Positions 30,107 to 44,062 are shown, counted from the stretch's first letter. The stretch: 64,000 nucleotides of DNA from Davidsoniella eucalypti (GCA_004009845.1 RMBW01000028.1:124001-188000); one strand, 5' to 3'. Translations and numbers: made by a program. The notes: a model not told the origin generated them from the letters alone.

Positions 30107-30755
30107 TATTCAGGTCACGTTACATGGCTTTGTATATAAGGACGAAAAAGAAGGAAGGTTAGAGAAATGGAACACATGTAGATATTCATATAATTGTCAA
30201 TACCAAAGTATATATAAAAACAAAAGCCTATTGCCAGATAGTAGAAAACCCCACCGAGGAAAGAAGTATATAAATCACCTACAAGCAAACCCCAAACAAA
30301 ATGGCAACAAGTCGGATAGAAAACCAGAAAAGAAATAGCAAAACAGTGATGTCTGCTGCTGTATATATAAGAGAAGAGGAAAGCAAGAAAGGGCAACAAA
30401 AAAGATGAGTGTATTTTCTTTCTTCACACTCGGAGCGTCATATATGAGAACGAAGAAAAAAAGGATATGAAAAGATATAATAAAAAAAAGGAGAAAAAAA
30501 TAAGGAAGTATACATGGCCCTCCATCTAACGTAGAGAACAAGAGGGGTTTATGAGATTCAGTAAAGAAGATGATGGAGAAAAGACCGGAAAGAGGGAAGG
30601 AAAACAGAAGCTGATGAGAGAGAGAGAGAGAGAGGGAAAGAAGCCCATATACCCTCTAAAAAAGAAACAAAAAAGCTATTTTTCTAGTTTGGCCGTTGTC
30701 GTCTTTGAAGCTTCAAGACGGGGCGGGGAGGAAAAGCAAAAGTAGAAACGTCTTT
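30107..30755. other. Convergent 3' intergenic region between RKM5-like and NCS-1 genes
   Basis: A purine-rich, A-rich spacer (plus strand) with a GA microsatellite at about 30615-30635. No gene is supported. Confidence 0.5.
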
Positions 30756-32841
30756 TCATACTAGACCGTCGTATAGAGATAGGGCAGAGACGATAGTCTC
30801 ATCACGCTTCGAGCCCTCCTTGAACTCGGCCATATCCAACGAGCCATTCTCGTCCTTATCCATCATGCGGAAGATCTTGCGCACACGCTTCTCGGGCGTG
30901 TCCTCATCCTCGGGCAACTTGACCATGGATCCAACCTAGACGATGAGTGTTAGCATGTTTCTAGTACATTGGCAACTATATCCATGAGTGATCAAGTAAG
31001 AGGTAGGTCGTGGCTTGGCTTACCATCTTGTAGATAGCTTCGACAATCTTGAGCATTTCTTCGTAGCTGATACGACCGTCACCGTCTATATCGTATAGCT
31101 GGAATGCCCACTCCAGTTTTTCTTCCATCTTGCCGCGACTAGTGACACTCAGAGCGCAGATAAACTCTTTGAAGTCAATGAAACCTGACTTGTCGCTATC
31201 GAACACATTGAAGACATAATCGGCAAAGGAACTTGGGTCGCCAAAGGGAAAGAACTGGCGGTATATCTTCTGGAATTCATCCTTGGTCAGGTTGCCACTT
31301 GGGCAGTCTTTCAGGAAACCTGTATATACGAGATAAAAGTTAATATCGAATGCTAATGCCAGCTCACATCACGGCACCCGAAGAACAAAAGACAGAAGAA
31401 AGAGAAAAAAGTAAAACAAGAACACAAGAAAATATAGTATGAAACAGGAGATAATTACCCTTGTACCACTGTTGTAGTTCCTTCTTGTCGAAGTTAGTGG
31501 ACTTTTGCAGCTCGACCAGTTGCTCCTGGGAGAGTTTCGACTGACTAAAAACAACAAAAGAAGAGCGATGTTAGTCAGAATAAGCATAGTAGCTTGTTTG
31601 GGATGTTGAGTGGGTATAAGGGTGTTTCAAGAAGGTTGACATGGAGCCCTTGTTGGTGATGGGCACATTGTTTGTTTGTGCATGAACCGGAGCGTGAGGT
31701 CTTGTCCTGTCCATCTATTGGTGTGTCTTTTATTTGTCGTTTCACAGTCCAAGCGGCTTTGTTGTCGTTGTCGATGTTGCTGTTGTTCTTATGATGTGCA
31801 AATGTTTTTGTCGTTGCGAGCTGAACACAATGGCTAGGAAGCATTTGGACGGAGAGACCAGGGCCAGCCTTGTCAAAGTTACGCTGTTGTTTATGATATT
31901 GCTGCTGCTGTGACTGCGATATGCACGATAGGCTGGCCAAGCTGTAAAATGACGTGTGCTGCGCGAGTAATCGATGCATGCGATTTAGGCCTAGAAGCGA
32001 TAGAACCGAAGGAGGATGGACTTTCAGGCTATATTGAATCGTAACGGCCAGCGTTGACGCTAAAAAGGACGGAGCTAGAAGCAATGGAGAGACAAGCAGC
32101 GCATCATGTCGCGGTTGGTGGCGTTTCAGCAGCCATTGATGTGGAAGCTAGACCCCTCCCCCCCCCCTCTCTTCCATCCCCTCAATCATACGTTTTAGTA
32201 GAAGAGTGCTTCATAGAAATGAACTTCGCAAAAGCCAGATCAAGGTGGACACATGCCCAATCGGGTATATGAGGGGACTAGTCGAGTTGGGGAGATATGA
32301 GTGTCGCGTGGGCAGTGTTTTAGCTGGCTTTATCAATGTGCGCATATGTAGTAGAGCAGCTCGCAATTGCGACAACAGTTTTCCCAGAGCAGGAGAAGCA
32401 GCAGCAATATCTTCGATGGCGATTGGAGCGGCTCGAGTCGATAAAGAGTGCGCGGTTGTGGCTACAAAGACGTCACCAAGACAGAAAATAAACAGCAATG
32501 GGCTAGCTAGCCAGTAGAACTAGCTGGTCTATCTAGTTTCTATGCTCGGTTCTTCTTGCTGGTTCGGTCGATTGGGTCGCGGAATTCTCCGGTGCGGATT
32601 TCGATAGACTGGTGTCGTGATAAAGCTATTGGAGCAACAAGGCTATTCAAGCAACGGACAGGATAGCGGCGCGTTCTAGCAGGACATCCCGGCGATGATA
32701 GCAGTTCAATAGACTGAAGCCGGCGCTTCAGGGCCGGCTGGGTGGACAATGGACACGGCAAAGCAGATAGACAGACAGGCCTGGTGAATGACAGTGGGAG
32801 GACTGGGATAGATTAGAGAGCGATACTTACGATTTACCCAT
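30756..32841 (-). CDS. NCS1: Neuronal calcium sensor 1 / frequenin homologue
   Basis: Four exons (32841-32831, 31544-31459, 31319-31024, 30935-30756) join in phase into exactly 190 residues, the size of NCS-1/Frq1. The first exon is only 11 nt and encodes MGK plus part of a serine; with exon 2 it creates the N-myristoylation start MGKSQSKL. The EF-hand loops DSDKSGFIDFKE, DIDGDGRISYEE and DKDENGSLDMAE are intact; the first EF-hand is degenerate, as in all family members. Fungal Frq1 binds and activates phosphatidylinositol 4-kinase at membranes, and fission-yeast Ncs1 acts in calcium signalling. Intron 1 is 1,286 nt (32830-31545), far above the usual 50-130 nt seen in this window. The small exon means an ORF-based annotation would miss the true N-terminus. 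Confidence 0.95.
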
Positions 32842-35176
32842 GATGGCGACGAGGAAAGTGGTGATGATGAGGGGCAGATGATTCGCTTGTGGCAGAGAGA
32901 AAGGACGGAAGAATCACAATGCAGAGTCCAAAGGCAGATTCAGCGGACAATGAGAGCGCGAGATAAAAGTTCAAGCTCGAAAAAAAAAGACAAGAACAAG
33001 AAAGAATAAAAGGGAAAGAGAAAGCTGGTCGTGGTGCAGGAAGAGAGAAAAGGTCGGGAGCAAAATCTGGGCGAGGAGAAGGCCAAGCTTATAGTGGGCT
33101 TAGCAGGCTGTCTTATAGGGCCCTGCAGTGCCTAAGTTATCACAATGAAAAAGTGTAGCAATAATAGAGACAGCAGATGACAAAAGAGCCAGCGATGAGC
33201 AAAACCCACAGCTAAAGCTTAGCGCTGCCTATATTCTTAGCATTATCGAGTGCTATTTCTAGGGTTAGAGTAGCCACTTCCGTCACCACAAGGCAAAACA
33301 TCAGCTGGAAGTGTTTTTTGGTTCTGCTATGTTCCGTTCATTTTGACCTGTTTCTTCGTTTGCTAGTAGAGAGCCTGCTCTTCACAAGCAAAAAAAATAA
33401 TCCAAAAAGCCAGATGGCACAGAGCCCTTGATCCTCGGCCAAGCAAGGACTTTGTAAGTGCCAATTCAATCTAAGCACTAGAAAGGCAGCTGATTTGTTT
33501 TCTAAAGCCTTGTTGTTGCTCTCTACTTCTATTTATTCCCACTATCTTCGTAGTGTGGTTATTTGCAGCCTCAATTGGTCAATTGAGGCTGAACCGATCT
33601 CCGTCTCCGTGTCCGTGTCCGTGTATAAGAAACCAAGAGACCCCCACCTTGCTATTGAGGTCCTCAAGAGTTGCTGTGCTGTTTTTTATAATAATAAAAA
33701 AACTTTGATTTTTTGGCTAGGTTCCTATGTAAGAGCTGTAGCTGTCAGACCGCCAGCCGCTGCAACCCCGCACGTGTCGATGACAAGCAAATTTATATCT
33801 AATAATTCATAAAACATATCTGATGTCAGGCAAGCCTACTAAAAACATATTAAACAAAATAGCCAAGCCCTTGAGAGCCTCTCTTTCTAACCTGCCCACT
33901 TCTTTGTTTCATTCTAGTAGGTAGAAAAAGGAGCACAGAAAGATAAACTCATCTACAAGGAGCCCAAACTCACCGTCTTCTTGCAACCAAAGCCAAGGCC
34001 TTCCCACATCTAACAGTGCAGGCTCCGCCACCTTCTGGCTAGCCTATTCTCACGACAACACTGATATAGCAAAATACATACAAGTTGCTTATAAATCCCA
34101 ACCTTGCAATATACTGTCATACATGTATGCACAACGTACATGTCTATGGTATGGTAAGGAGTCAACTAAATATTCACCCTGTTCAACTTACATGTACACC
34201 TGACTCGCCACAAATTCATTATCTTCTGTTGTCTTTTCGCTGGCCAATTCTTGTCCCCCCCTCCCGGCTAATACTATATTCATCTTTGTTTAAGACAGCT
34301 ATACATTGTGGCTGTGCAACTTTTCCCAATAACTACCCTATCCATCTTGTACTTTTCATCCCATCCCATCCTCCCTGCTGCCTTGTATCACAACAAAATA
34401 ACCATGACAAGGCGATTAAAAGAAAGCCCTCTTTTCCCGGCTGGTATATGTATTTACAAAAGGTTTGCTCATCACAAGACAAGCCAAGCCCTAAGGCTAT
34501 GTTACTAGTACAGCCACAAATAGAAAAGTAGACGAAAAAAACTATAACTTACTCATCACGCGAGGCTTTGCAATTTGTGTATTCGAAATACTTATTTGTA
34601 TTTGTACTTGTTGAAATATAAAAGGTTGTAGCAAGATGACATCTCGTTGCGTATTATAGAACCGAACTTCCAGGGTTATATCAATATAACCCTAGCCGTG
34701 ACATCATGAGTATCTCATCCATGCAGTATTTCGTCGCATTTATGACCGTATAGAATAATAAAATAGTTGGTTTGGGAGCACAGACGTCATGGTGTACAAT
34801 ATATATTGTATTTATAAACGCCGTTATTCACTAGCCTGTACATAAGAATGAGAATATCTATTTGGAAGCCTCCAATTAATGCATTGCAGATATATAGTAT
34901 AAAGATAAAAAGAAGATATCGTGTAGTGCGTTTACGGTGAAAAAAGCAGAAAGAGTGTCAAAAAAAGGATATAAAAAGGTCGATCCATCGTTCGTTATGA
35001 TAGATATCCAAGTATGAATGAAGAAGAAATGATGAACCTGCTTTGGGCGCCAACAAACAAAAGTAAATCTAGAAAATGAAAGGCCAATATAGAGAGCGAA
35101 CCGGAGGGAGAAAATAAGAAGCGGATACGAAGAATATATCGAGAAAAAAGAACGTATAGTAGACGATGCACTGAAA
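32842..35176. other. Spacer between NCS-1 start and CDC45 stop
   Basis: This region contains the NCS-1 promoter, and its right part is the CDC45 3' UTR. I see a TCCGTG hexamer repeat near 33600-33622 and AT-rich tracts, but no supported gene. Confidence 0.5.
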
Positions 35177-37876
35177 TCAACCAATGACGGCCTTCATACT
35201 TAGTGTCTCTAGGAAGCTTCCAAGATCCTCTTTCTTCACTTCAACAACGCAGTGCTCAAAGCTATCAACGCGTACGCGGGCATTGGTTTCATTGATGACT
35301 TCTTGGAACGCCGCACCGAACTTATTCAAACCATAGCCGCGCTGCTGAGAGGCTTCGATGGCATCATCGTCTTCATCATCATCGTCACTGTCCGATTCAG
35401 ATGCCTCAGATTCTGTGTCCAACTCATCGTCCTCATCTTCATCGTCATCATTGGCAATTTTAACATCACCATCTTCTGCGGCGTCCGCTGCTACGCTGCT
35501 CTTTGCGCTTTTCACCGCCTTATTTTCGGCCTTGGCTGCAAGGCGCGCCTCGCGCTTCTCTTCACGGATCTTGGCTTTGGTAGCGCGTGAGGCTTCTCGA
35601 ATCTTTGCCTTCTTTTCGCGCTCCTCTTTTCGTTTCCGTAACGACTCCTTGTTTAGGAACGCCGTATCGGGACCACCTCCACCACCCGTACCGACTACTG
35701 TATACACACCGCGCTTCTCGTCAAGACTAGCAGCTACTAGTGGCGTACCACGGCCTTGGTGGGAGAGTTTGCCAAGCTGGTCGCGCTCCTGTTCTGTGAG
35801 CGCCTCGCCAATCCATAGTGCAAGTTTGGTTAGCGCAGCAGGGTGTATGAAAAGCTCAACATCAGTGCCATCTTTGACGACACAGAGACGGAAAGCGCGC
35901 AGGTGTTTGATTTGGCGCTTGTTGATGAGAGATGTGCCGGTGCGGTAAATAGCACGGTGTAAGTATTGCGCCGTGGCTAAGCCGCCTTTGAGGGCATCGA
36001 TACTGTTGGCAATGGGAAGTGGTTAGTATACATTACTTTGTCATGTGTCTTGATATGTTTGATCTTACTTGTCGAGAGCATCGTAAGCTTGCCAGAACCG
36101 TGTGATCCATTCATCTACACGAGCCTCACCATTCAAGTCTTCTTCTGTAACAGGAGCACCGTAATAATCATCTCGATCCCTGGTAGCGTGATCTTTGCCA
36201 ACTTCTAGAATGGCACCAATGATAACGACAACGTCCTGTGCACTCAACGTAGCCCGCCAGCCCCAACTACGGACAAAACCCCAACCATCCTTTGCACCAG
36301 CGCGGTCCTTGCCGTCTGATTCTAGCGACGGCACCATCTCGTCCAGGTTGTATAGACCGGCGTACTTGAGTAGCTTCTGGCGTAGGTCCCGCTTGAGCGC
36401 AACGTCCATATGAACATAACTCTGCTTGCACTGGACCAGACTAACGCCCATCTTTGCGAGAAGCTTGTGTAGTCGTTTCAGACCGGGCTCGCTCCAGGTA
36501 CGCAAGCGCGAGAAAAGATATGGGGAGTGCAGCATACTATCGTAGAGACTCCAGTGGCGAATGAGGAGGAACTTGGGCTCTGGAGAAAGGCGAATGCCGT
36601 TATCATCAGGACCACGCGCTGTGGTAGGAATGATACCTTTGTCTTCAGGTATTATCCCCGAAACATCAGGCGGATTCAAACGTCTGACTTCATCACGAAG
36701 CACTTGACGAATACGAGATCCTCGGACACCAAGCCACCCGGAAACCACCGAGTCGTTACCGCGCACGGGCGCCGCAATTCCAGCGGATGAACGGCCGTAG
36801 AGTTCAGTAGATGTCACACCAACAATACAAAACCATAATAGGTCATTGTCATCGCGGCCCAGCTCTGATGCTAGAGCATACATGGTGGATGATATGGGAT
36901 CCGAGAAGGAAGAACCCATTTGGTAGTACTGGCGGATAATGAGCTCATTCTCATCACGCATGCGCAGCAGTCGGCGCTTAAGTGCGCGGGCCGACGGTCC
37001 TTTCTGAGGTTGAGCGCCACTAGGCATAGCATACGGGTCACCCCCGGGTACTATGAGGTTTTGTGCGCCATTATTGTCGCGGGCAACCATCAGGCCGCGG
37101 CCAGTAGGCTTTTCTGGAATTGGCGTAGACGAATTACTACGTCGTCTTTGCCGTGGGCGGTCTTCATTGTCGCTGTCTTCGTCATCGGAGAACCGCACAT
37201 CCCGGCTTTTGCGCTTCTGGCCTGTTTGTGGCACATCCATCGGGTCGTCTTCCTCACTCTCGTCATCGTCCGAGTTGCCGAGATCCTCAGTGTCGTCAAG
37301 ATCGGGCATACTTACTAAGGCGGTGTAGGCCTCTTGCTCGGCAGATAGCGTTTCGTCAATATCACCGTCGTCAAAGGTAATGATGCCACCGCCACCTGAC
37401 TTGTAGTTGTGGGTGATTTTTCCGCTCTCGACACCGACCGTCGTTTCGGTTGTGGCGGGGTCAGATGGACATCCGCCAAAGACATTAGATAAATTCCACG
37501 GACGGTGTGAGTCTAATAGCCAAACCTCGACGCCACTATAGGCCGGTGTATCGTCTTCGGGCTCGAGGCCCAGCACAGAGCCCATATCAGCCATGCCACC
37601 GACGCCCAAGCATACAACGACGCCGCCACTTCCGCCCTTGGACTGCATCATCGGAGCGACCAACTCCTGGCCAGCCTTTTCGAGGTCTGCGTAGCCAGCA
37701 ATAGGCTGGATCTTATGTTGGATGTAGTCATGCTTGAACATGCGAGTTAGGATATGACAGGCACAGAGAGCATCGGGTTCTAGAGCTACGAGGATCAGGA
37801 CGGGTGGTGATAGCGGGTGTCGAGAACGCTGCAGTTGTACGTAGAGCTTGGCTAGTAGATCCCGCGGGAGATACAT
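35177..37876 (-). CDS. CDC45: DNA replication initiation factor Cdc45
   Basis: Two exons (37876-36069 and 36002-35177) join at a 66-nt intron, phase 2, to give 877 residues. The start MYLPRDLLAKLYVQLQ followed by SPPVLILVALEPDALCACHI is the conserved N-terminus of Cdc45. The ATG at 37876 is chosen because an upstream TTG in the same frame lacks family similarity. Cdc45 joins Mcm2-7 and GINS in the CMG helicase that opens replication origins. A long acidic Asp/Glu/Ser stretch with KRKSRD follows the N-terminal third, as in other Cdc45 proteins. A second insert near the C-terminus is a Lys/Arg/Glu helix (REEKREARLAAKAENKAVK) followed by a run of Asp/Glu/Ser. The protein ends KKEDLGSFLETLSMKAVIG. 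G1/S-type ACGCGT motifs lie upstream. Confidence 0.96.
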
Positions 37877-38600
37877 CGTAGCTGAGATCAAGTCGATATG
37901 AAGCTAGGCTGCGGCACTGGTGACTGAGCGATGGTATCGGAAGGTGTAGTAGTGATAGCAGTAGTGATAGTGGTAGTTATAGAGAATCGGCGGCCAAAGG
38001 ACGGAGCGGAATTCGCAAACGAGATCGCGGCACGATGCAGATCTCTAGCGGACAAGCGAAAATCGAAGTTCGTTACGATGATGGAGATGACAAAAGTCGG
38101 AATTGATAGCAAGGCCACCTCTTGTCGTTCTATCACAAGGAGGTCGATGGCGGGTGAGAGAAAAAAAGACAGAACGTGATAGGTCCGGCGGACCAGTTGC
38201 AGGGCAGGAGCCAAATATGAATGTGAAGATGTTATGTTCGTCTATTTGTGTTCTCCTCCTTCCTGCCTTGTGTAGAGTAGCTGCCCCAAATGAAACCAAA
38301 CCCCGTCTCTATTCGAAATAATGCAAGTATAATTCTTATAAGTCAACAACGGCACTAGAACCTAGATCAGGTTTTGAAGTTTTCAACTATGCAGTAAACA
38401 ATGTCTACAGAAATGCAGATGGCGTTTAGTTGTTGTTTTTGTCTTCGGTTCCTATGGTGAATGCGATTGTCATGGTATTGTCCCACTTTAGGCCCTCTTG
38501 CTTGTTCTAGTCCCCGCCCTTGACCTTTTTTTGCCTGTGCTTTCCAACTTTGAAGAACGTCGCGCCTTCTTTTTTCACTTAAGTTGGCTGGTCTCTGAAA

Positions 38601-38637
38601 ACGCGCCTGGGCAAGCACAAAGAAGATGCTAACGCGT
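38601..38637. promoter_or_regulatory. MCB/E2F-like motifs upstream of CDC45
   Basis: ACGCGCC (38601-38607) and the palindrome ACGCGT (38632-38637) lie 725-760 nt upstream of the CDC45 ATG. ACGCGT is the binding core of the MBF factor that drives G1/S transcription of replication genes in yeasts. The distance is large, so the assignment is tentative. Confidence 0.35.
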
Positions 38638-41600
38638 TATGAAGTGGGGCCTACTATGGCCTCTTTGGGATAAACATGTGGCTAATGGCGTTAGTGTGGC
38701 GCTGACTATCGCCGAGTTATTGGTTTACTCACCTTCATTATAGGCAATTTAATCCAAGCTTCAGATATTCACTCTCAGACCAAGTACATTTACATATCTT
38801 ATCACAGTCAAATCCAATGCAGACTTCCACAAGATGCTCAAAACGTCGGCCTACCCACAGGGTTCTGTATCCAAGCTATAGTACAAACAACGACACTCCA
38901 ACTATTGACCTCCTGCATACAACCTTCTCTTTGGTCTCTGCAGACTTTCAAGCAATGCAACACTAGCGGCGGTCTACAAGTGGTATGTCGAAATAATCGT
39001 CCGCAAATACTCTGTACAAGGCGGTCAGCATAGACAGCATGCAATACACTATATGGAACCTATAGAAATATATCTATATTTATATGTGTGGCATGTAGCA
39101 TTTATATATATTATCATATGCAGCCTGTGGTGTCTGGTCTGAGTACACGTAGAATCCCTCTGCCCATGTGTGTTCCTTCATCGCCAAAGTTGTACGCAAT
39201 AACCCGAAATCGAGAGGCTTGGACTCTATCCGATGTTCTGATCCAAGTGTCAGTTGCCATGACCATGTAGTTGGAATCTAAGTCAAAGTTGGCTGAAAGT
39301 GGCCGCCTGCGGCCGCCTACATTATCTCTGATATATTCATTTCTTCAAGTACATGCTCTTTTCAACGCTGTGACACCGAACTAGAAGGTATATGCGATGA
39401 GGCCATCGGAATACCCAGTATGCATTTGCCATAACCGCCAGCACAGTGACTTACTACTATTATCGATGCTTCGTTCACTACATGCATTGATACGCCAGCG
39501 AAGATGACTGTCTATTCTTACGACGCAGATTCTAGTCCTTCATTTAAGATCATTTTAGAAGGTGCCACACACGGGCTCAAATAAGGCACGGCGTCTACTC
39601 CCGTGTCCAATGCTTTGAATGGCCTAGCTGATCGGTGACCCAAAACAATCTCTCGCCTGTTTTTTATATTCGTCTTTTGGCTTTATCAGCTCATTTGCCA
39701 ATCTTATAAAACGCTCTATTATAACAAGAAAACATTGCACTAGAATGAACTGGCATCGCTATTATCCGACCGGCCGATCGTCAATATATAGATAGACAAA
39801 TGTGTCGAAAGAAAGTATCAGTCTGCCAATTCATTATACACAATTTTTCCAAGGGCAGTCGTTGGCTCGAGCTAGCCTACTTGTGCACCATGGCATGTCC
39901 TAATATTCACACATTACCTCAAATACATATGTTTGCTGTGCTCATCGGATCGTTTGCGTGAATGAAGACTAGGATGGGTCTAAGCCCGATATTAATAACC
40001 CCAGAATAATAGTTTAACATGTTTGCTATATGTCATAGGGCATTTCTTCCGTCGAGCTTGATTCCCCCCAGAAACAACGGATGCCAAGAATCCCAGTATA
40101 TGGGACGTACATAAAAAAAAAAAAAAAAAGATACCTCTAGCTTAAATACCTATTGATCAGATAATTTGGTCGGACTATTCGGAGACTAATCGCGTATATC
40201 TCGGAAGTGTAGACATAGAGTAAATCAGCATGGCTATGGAAATCTCACGATATCTGTAAAACAAAAACGTCAAGCATAATATGCTACAGCATGACCTCAT
40301 TGAGAGACCAACAGTTGCTCGAAAGTTTAAGACCACCTAGAGTCTATAGTAATATACATTCTCGATGTTGAGGGGACTATTATACAAGACATATATACAT
40401 GTATCATGATGAAGGGATGAGATAATACAGACCCGTCTAGAACAGCTTTTATAGCGTTCGAGTGTAGAGACAGCAAGAAGCAAGGTGCAATGATCAAGTT
40501 TCATGATGCTAATACAGACACCGAGGGGTTCCTTACCTTGGGTCATGAGATGAAAGATGAGAGAATCGACCCATTGAGTCTTCTCAAGCGATCCAGTCCC
40601 GTTCATTGAAATCAAAAAAAAGCCTGGCTTAAGTAATTGGCGGTTGCTCATGGGAAATGAGTCGAAGGCAGCCCGTGCTTCTCGAGGGTCTTTTCTTCAC
40701 TCAATACTTAATCATTGGGTCTATTTGTAGCTACGAATACGTTCTACGGATACTAGCTTCAATCCGTATGACACGAGAAACCATCGAAGAGAGACAAGAG
40801 GAAATAGTAAAAAAAGACATAATATGTAGATGACCGGGGAACTTGGCCCGGGGAACTATGAAAACCGGAAACCTAGTATAAGATACAAGGATACTAAGAA
40901 AAAACATGGAAAAACAACACAGGCTAACTAACAAATGCTTCATCTTGTTGATTCAAGACTGTCAAGTTAAGCAAACACATGGTGCTGTTTAGTCATTCGG
41001 ATGCTAAAGTACGATACCATCTCTTAGAAGATAAGAATCAGCTTCTATAACTGGTACTATGCAACAGCACTTGCATATAGAGCACATGGACACATGCAAG
41101 ACCCGACCAGAAGACGGGAAAGACGGGTGGTTTTCCATCCCAACCACCCGTCCAACATCTGCAAGTGGTCGCAAGACCGATCGTAGACGTTAGCAGATAG
41201 TGGATACAGTAAAGAGGCAAGACTTATCTTACATGATTGAGAACCTGCTTCTCGGCCGTTTGTTCTATTACTAGTAGTTTTCCCCAGAATACGCATAGAG
41301 CTAGCTTGCTTGAAGAAAATAAATCTCCGTGGTTTGTCGTCTTTGTATAGCATAGCGTTCTCAGCCCAGGGTGTATTATCCCCTTCTTCAGCTTTCTTTC
41401 CTCCACTCATCTTCTCTCAACTCTCTCTTTTCCCTTCCAGCAATCTTTCCTCTCGACTCACCACACACAACTTGAGGCTCGGTATTTACTGTAAATCACA
41501 GGCCACTATGCCTCCAAGGTTGCTCTCGGACGGCGCAGAACGAAAAGAAAATAAAGCGAGACAAGAACGGCAGAGCTACAAGGAAAAGAGACAATCCAAC

Positions 41601-44017
41601 CAAGATTGAGAGAAAGTCAGTATAGATTTCCGTAATTATATGCCTGTATAAAACATCATGGACAAGCAACAACAAGAACAGGGACAGGAACGGCTCAACA
41701 ACAAGGCTATATTAGCTAATTTTCGGGCGCCTACAGGCTCAAGTGGCTAGTAGGGCGACTCTAAAGTGGATACGGGCAGTATCAAAGCAAGGACGGTAGC
41801 AACAGCCCAGCAAACATACTGCTGGCGAAACAAAAATCAGGCCATAATCAGACTTGGCAGCTCTTTGTTATTTGATTTTCTTGTTTTTCTTTTCCGCATC
41901 GGTACACGGACTTTTTGGGGGCCGACATCATCTTTTTTTTTTTTCCTTAATTATCTTCTACTATGGCATGGCAGTTTCCGTTCGTTATGAGTGTGGCGGG
42001 CGCTGAAAGCCGCCTATAATTTCGGAGTAGCTACTTTTTGCCATATTCGTCCTCGAGTATATGTAGTTCTTGTTTGATTAGGTGGGTACTGTTTAGCACA
42101 ATAGCATTGTTCCAGTGCGCGAACGGCATCAGCGGCCTTTTTCGTCTCGTTTTACCCATTCCTACTCTTTTTAGTCGATCCTATAAAGGAAATCGCCGGC
42201 AAAGCAAAATGGAAACAGCTAAATAGCAGAATTTGCCTCAGAGTCTTTTGCAGCCAGTATAACTCATTTAAGCAAAGAAGTCAATCATAGTTGAGCTTTT
42301 ATGGCTCATTTGTTTGTTCATGCGATGAGGTAAGCATCATAGCCTTCATAATATTCAAACCAAGTCTGCCTTAAGTCTAGCCAAGGCTTATCACAACCTG
42401 GTTTTCCCTTTATGATAGCCATTTACCCCATTCGCTCTCCATTCTACCTGGGGAGCTGTAGAGAAGGGCCAACCCTATACACTTTCATAAAGTGTTTCTT
42501 GGGGGCATTGAGGCATAAATGAGCTTTCCGTACATTTGACATACAGCCAGAACGTCAGTTCAGTATATACTGCACTCTTGGCATCTCCAACGCTCTACAG
42601 GCCTTGATCTAGACCTGTCTTTGGCTCTTCTGTCTACATATAGCACTTCTCGTTTTGCTCCTATACTTACGGCCGTTAGGTGACTACGTAGTTTGCCGGA
42701 GAAAATAAACAACGAAGCATAAGCAACGCTCTAGTGTGAAAAAAAAGAAAATATATAAACTATGGGTTTTTTTTATACCTTCCCTGGCACTGACCCTTGC
42801 CTCACTGAGTCGTTTTGCCTTTTGACCTTTTTCCGTCTTTAAAAGTGTATGACATATTATTACAACTAAGAATTCTCCTAACTCACTATAAGTAGCTGTA
42901 ACTTCATGATTAATGTAACAATATATATCAGTAAATTCTCCAGTCAGATCAATCCCAGTCACCATGTATGTGAATCTGTACTTTTATTTCCTCCACGATA
43001 TAATTCTCACATCATACTTTCTTTCAAGAATGATTGCTCGGCCTAGAGCTTACCGAGTCTGTTGGCATTGAGAGACCCCCATGCACTCGCGCACCAAGGT
43101 TGATTAACCTTCTTTTCTAGCAGTGCCCTTCTTTAGCGTACAATATTGAGCCCTCCCGATATAGTTGGATCTCAGCCGTGATCTTCATGTATCAGGATCA
43201 GTCACATCAATGTGCTGACCAGCTAGTAACGACCAAGATTGGTTCAAAGGGTCTCATCTCACATGTATATATGTATGTATGATGCAGAAGCTTCAGGACA
43301 CGGATGGATTTTTTTGTACGGGACAGACAATACTAGTACCAATATTAAAGTCGCATTTCCCGTTAAACCCGCTTAGTGCAATCAATGCCCACCCTACTAT
43401 TATATATGTACGTTGGTGAACTGAAGAAGGCAATCTACCATTGCGGTGCTTATAGACCTTGGCTTGGCTGAAGCAAATCTCCATCAGCTAGGGCTTGAAG
43501 ATATGACATTACAAAGTATTTACCAGCGGTATTAACGGTTGCTCGTGCAAGTGTTCCTATTATGCCGACTCAAGTGGCTAGTCTACAGGTCTTCCCAGAC
43601 TAACTCAGTTAGCTCTGGGCAAGAACTCAGTGATAACTGAGAAGTCTCAATTTAGCCTTGTTACAACGATTATATACATAAGATACGTAGCAATATCCCG
43701 GGTTAGGAAAATCAACAAGCCAGCTTCTCGACCCCCATAGTCTCTATTTACCATGACCTCAATATTATCTCTATGAATCCTTGATTGTCACAACCAGAGA
43801 AAACTCTCCCGTAATTGACATTTGACTTCCTTCCTATACGGCATCCATTTCCGGAGTAAGATGTAGTAGTTCTTTACTTTTTCATCTTTATTCCAAGATC
43901 ACTAGCACTAGCTTACAGGCAGGGCAGGCGAAGAGATAGGAACAAATAGTCGTAATCAGCATGATATCCTAGCTCCGGAAATAACCACTAAATGGTAAGT
44001 TCAGGGTGCTAGTCCAC

Positions 44018-44062
44018 ACCTTACAATTGTATGTACGAGAATCCTCACTATAATTGTAAGGT
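44018..44062. repeat. Perfect 11-bp inverted repeat (hairpin)
   Basis: ACCTTACAATT (44018-44028) and AATTGTAAGGT (44052-44062) are exact reverse complements around a 23-nt loop. No T run follows, so it is not an obvious terminator; a factor-binding or decayed MITE origin is possible. Confidence 0.6.

Noticed and set aside
40113..40129. A run near 40.1 kb as a retro-insertion tail
   Set aside because: No target duplication could be matched on the left, and no LINE or SINE tail sequence precedes it.
41057..41609. Small proteins on both strands (MSGGKKAEEG... minus; MPPRLLSDGAERKE... plus)
   Set aside because: They overlap or abut each other head to head, are short, and carry no recognisable domain. 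A bidirectional noncoding start is as likely.
42684..42965. 93-codon minus-strand frame (GEFTDIYCYINHEVTATYSE)
   Set aside because: Part of it reads protein-like, but it decays into low-complexity Phe/Lys runs and has no neighbours or splice sites that extend it.
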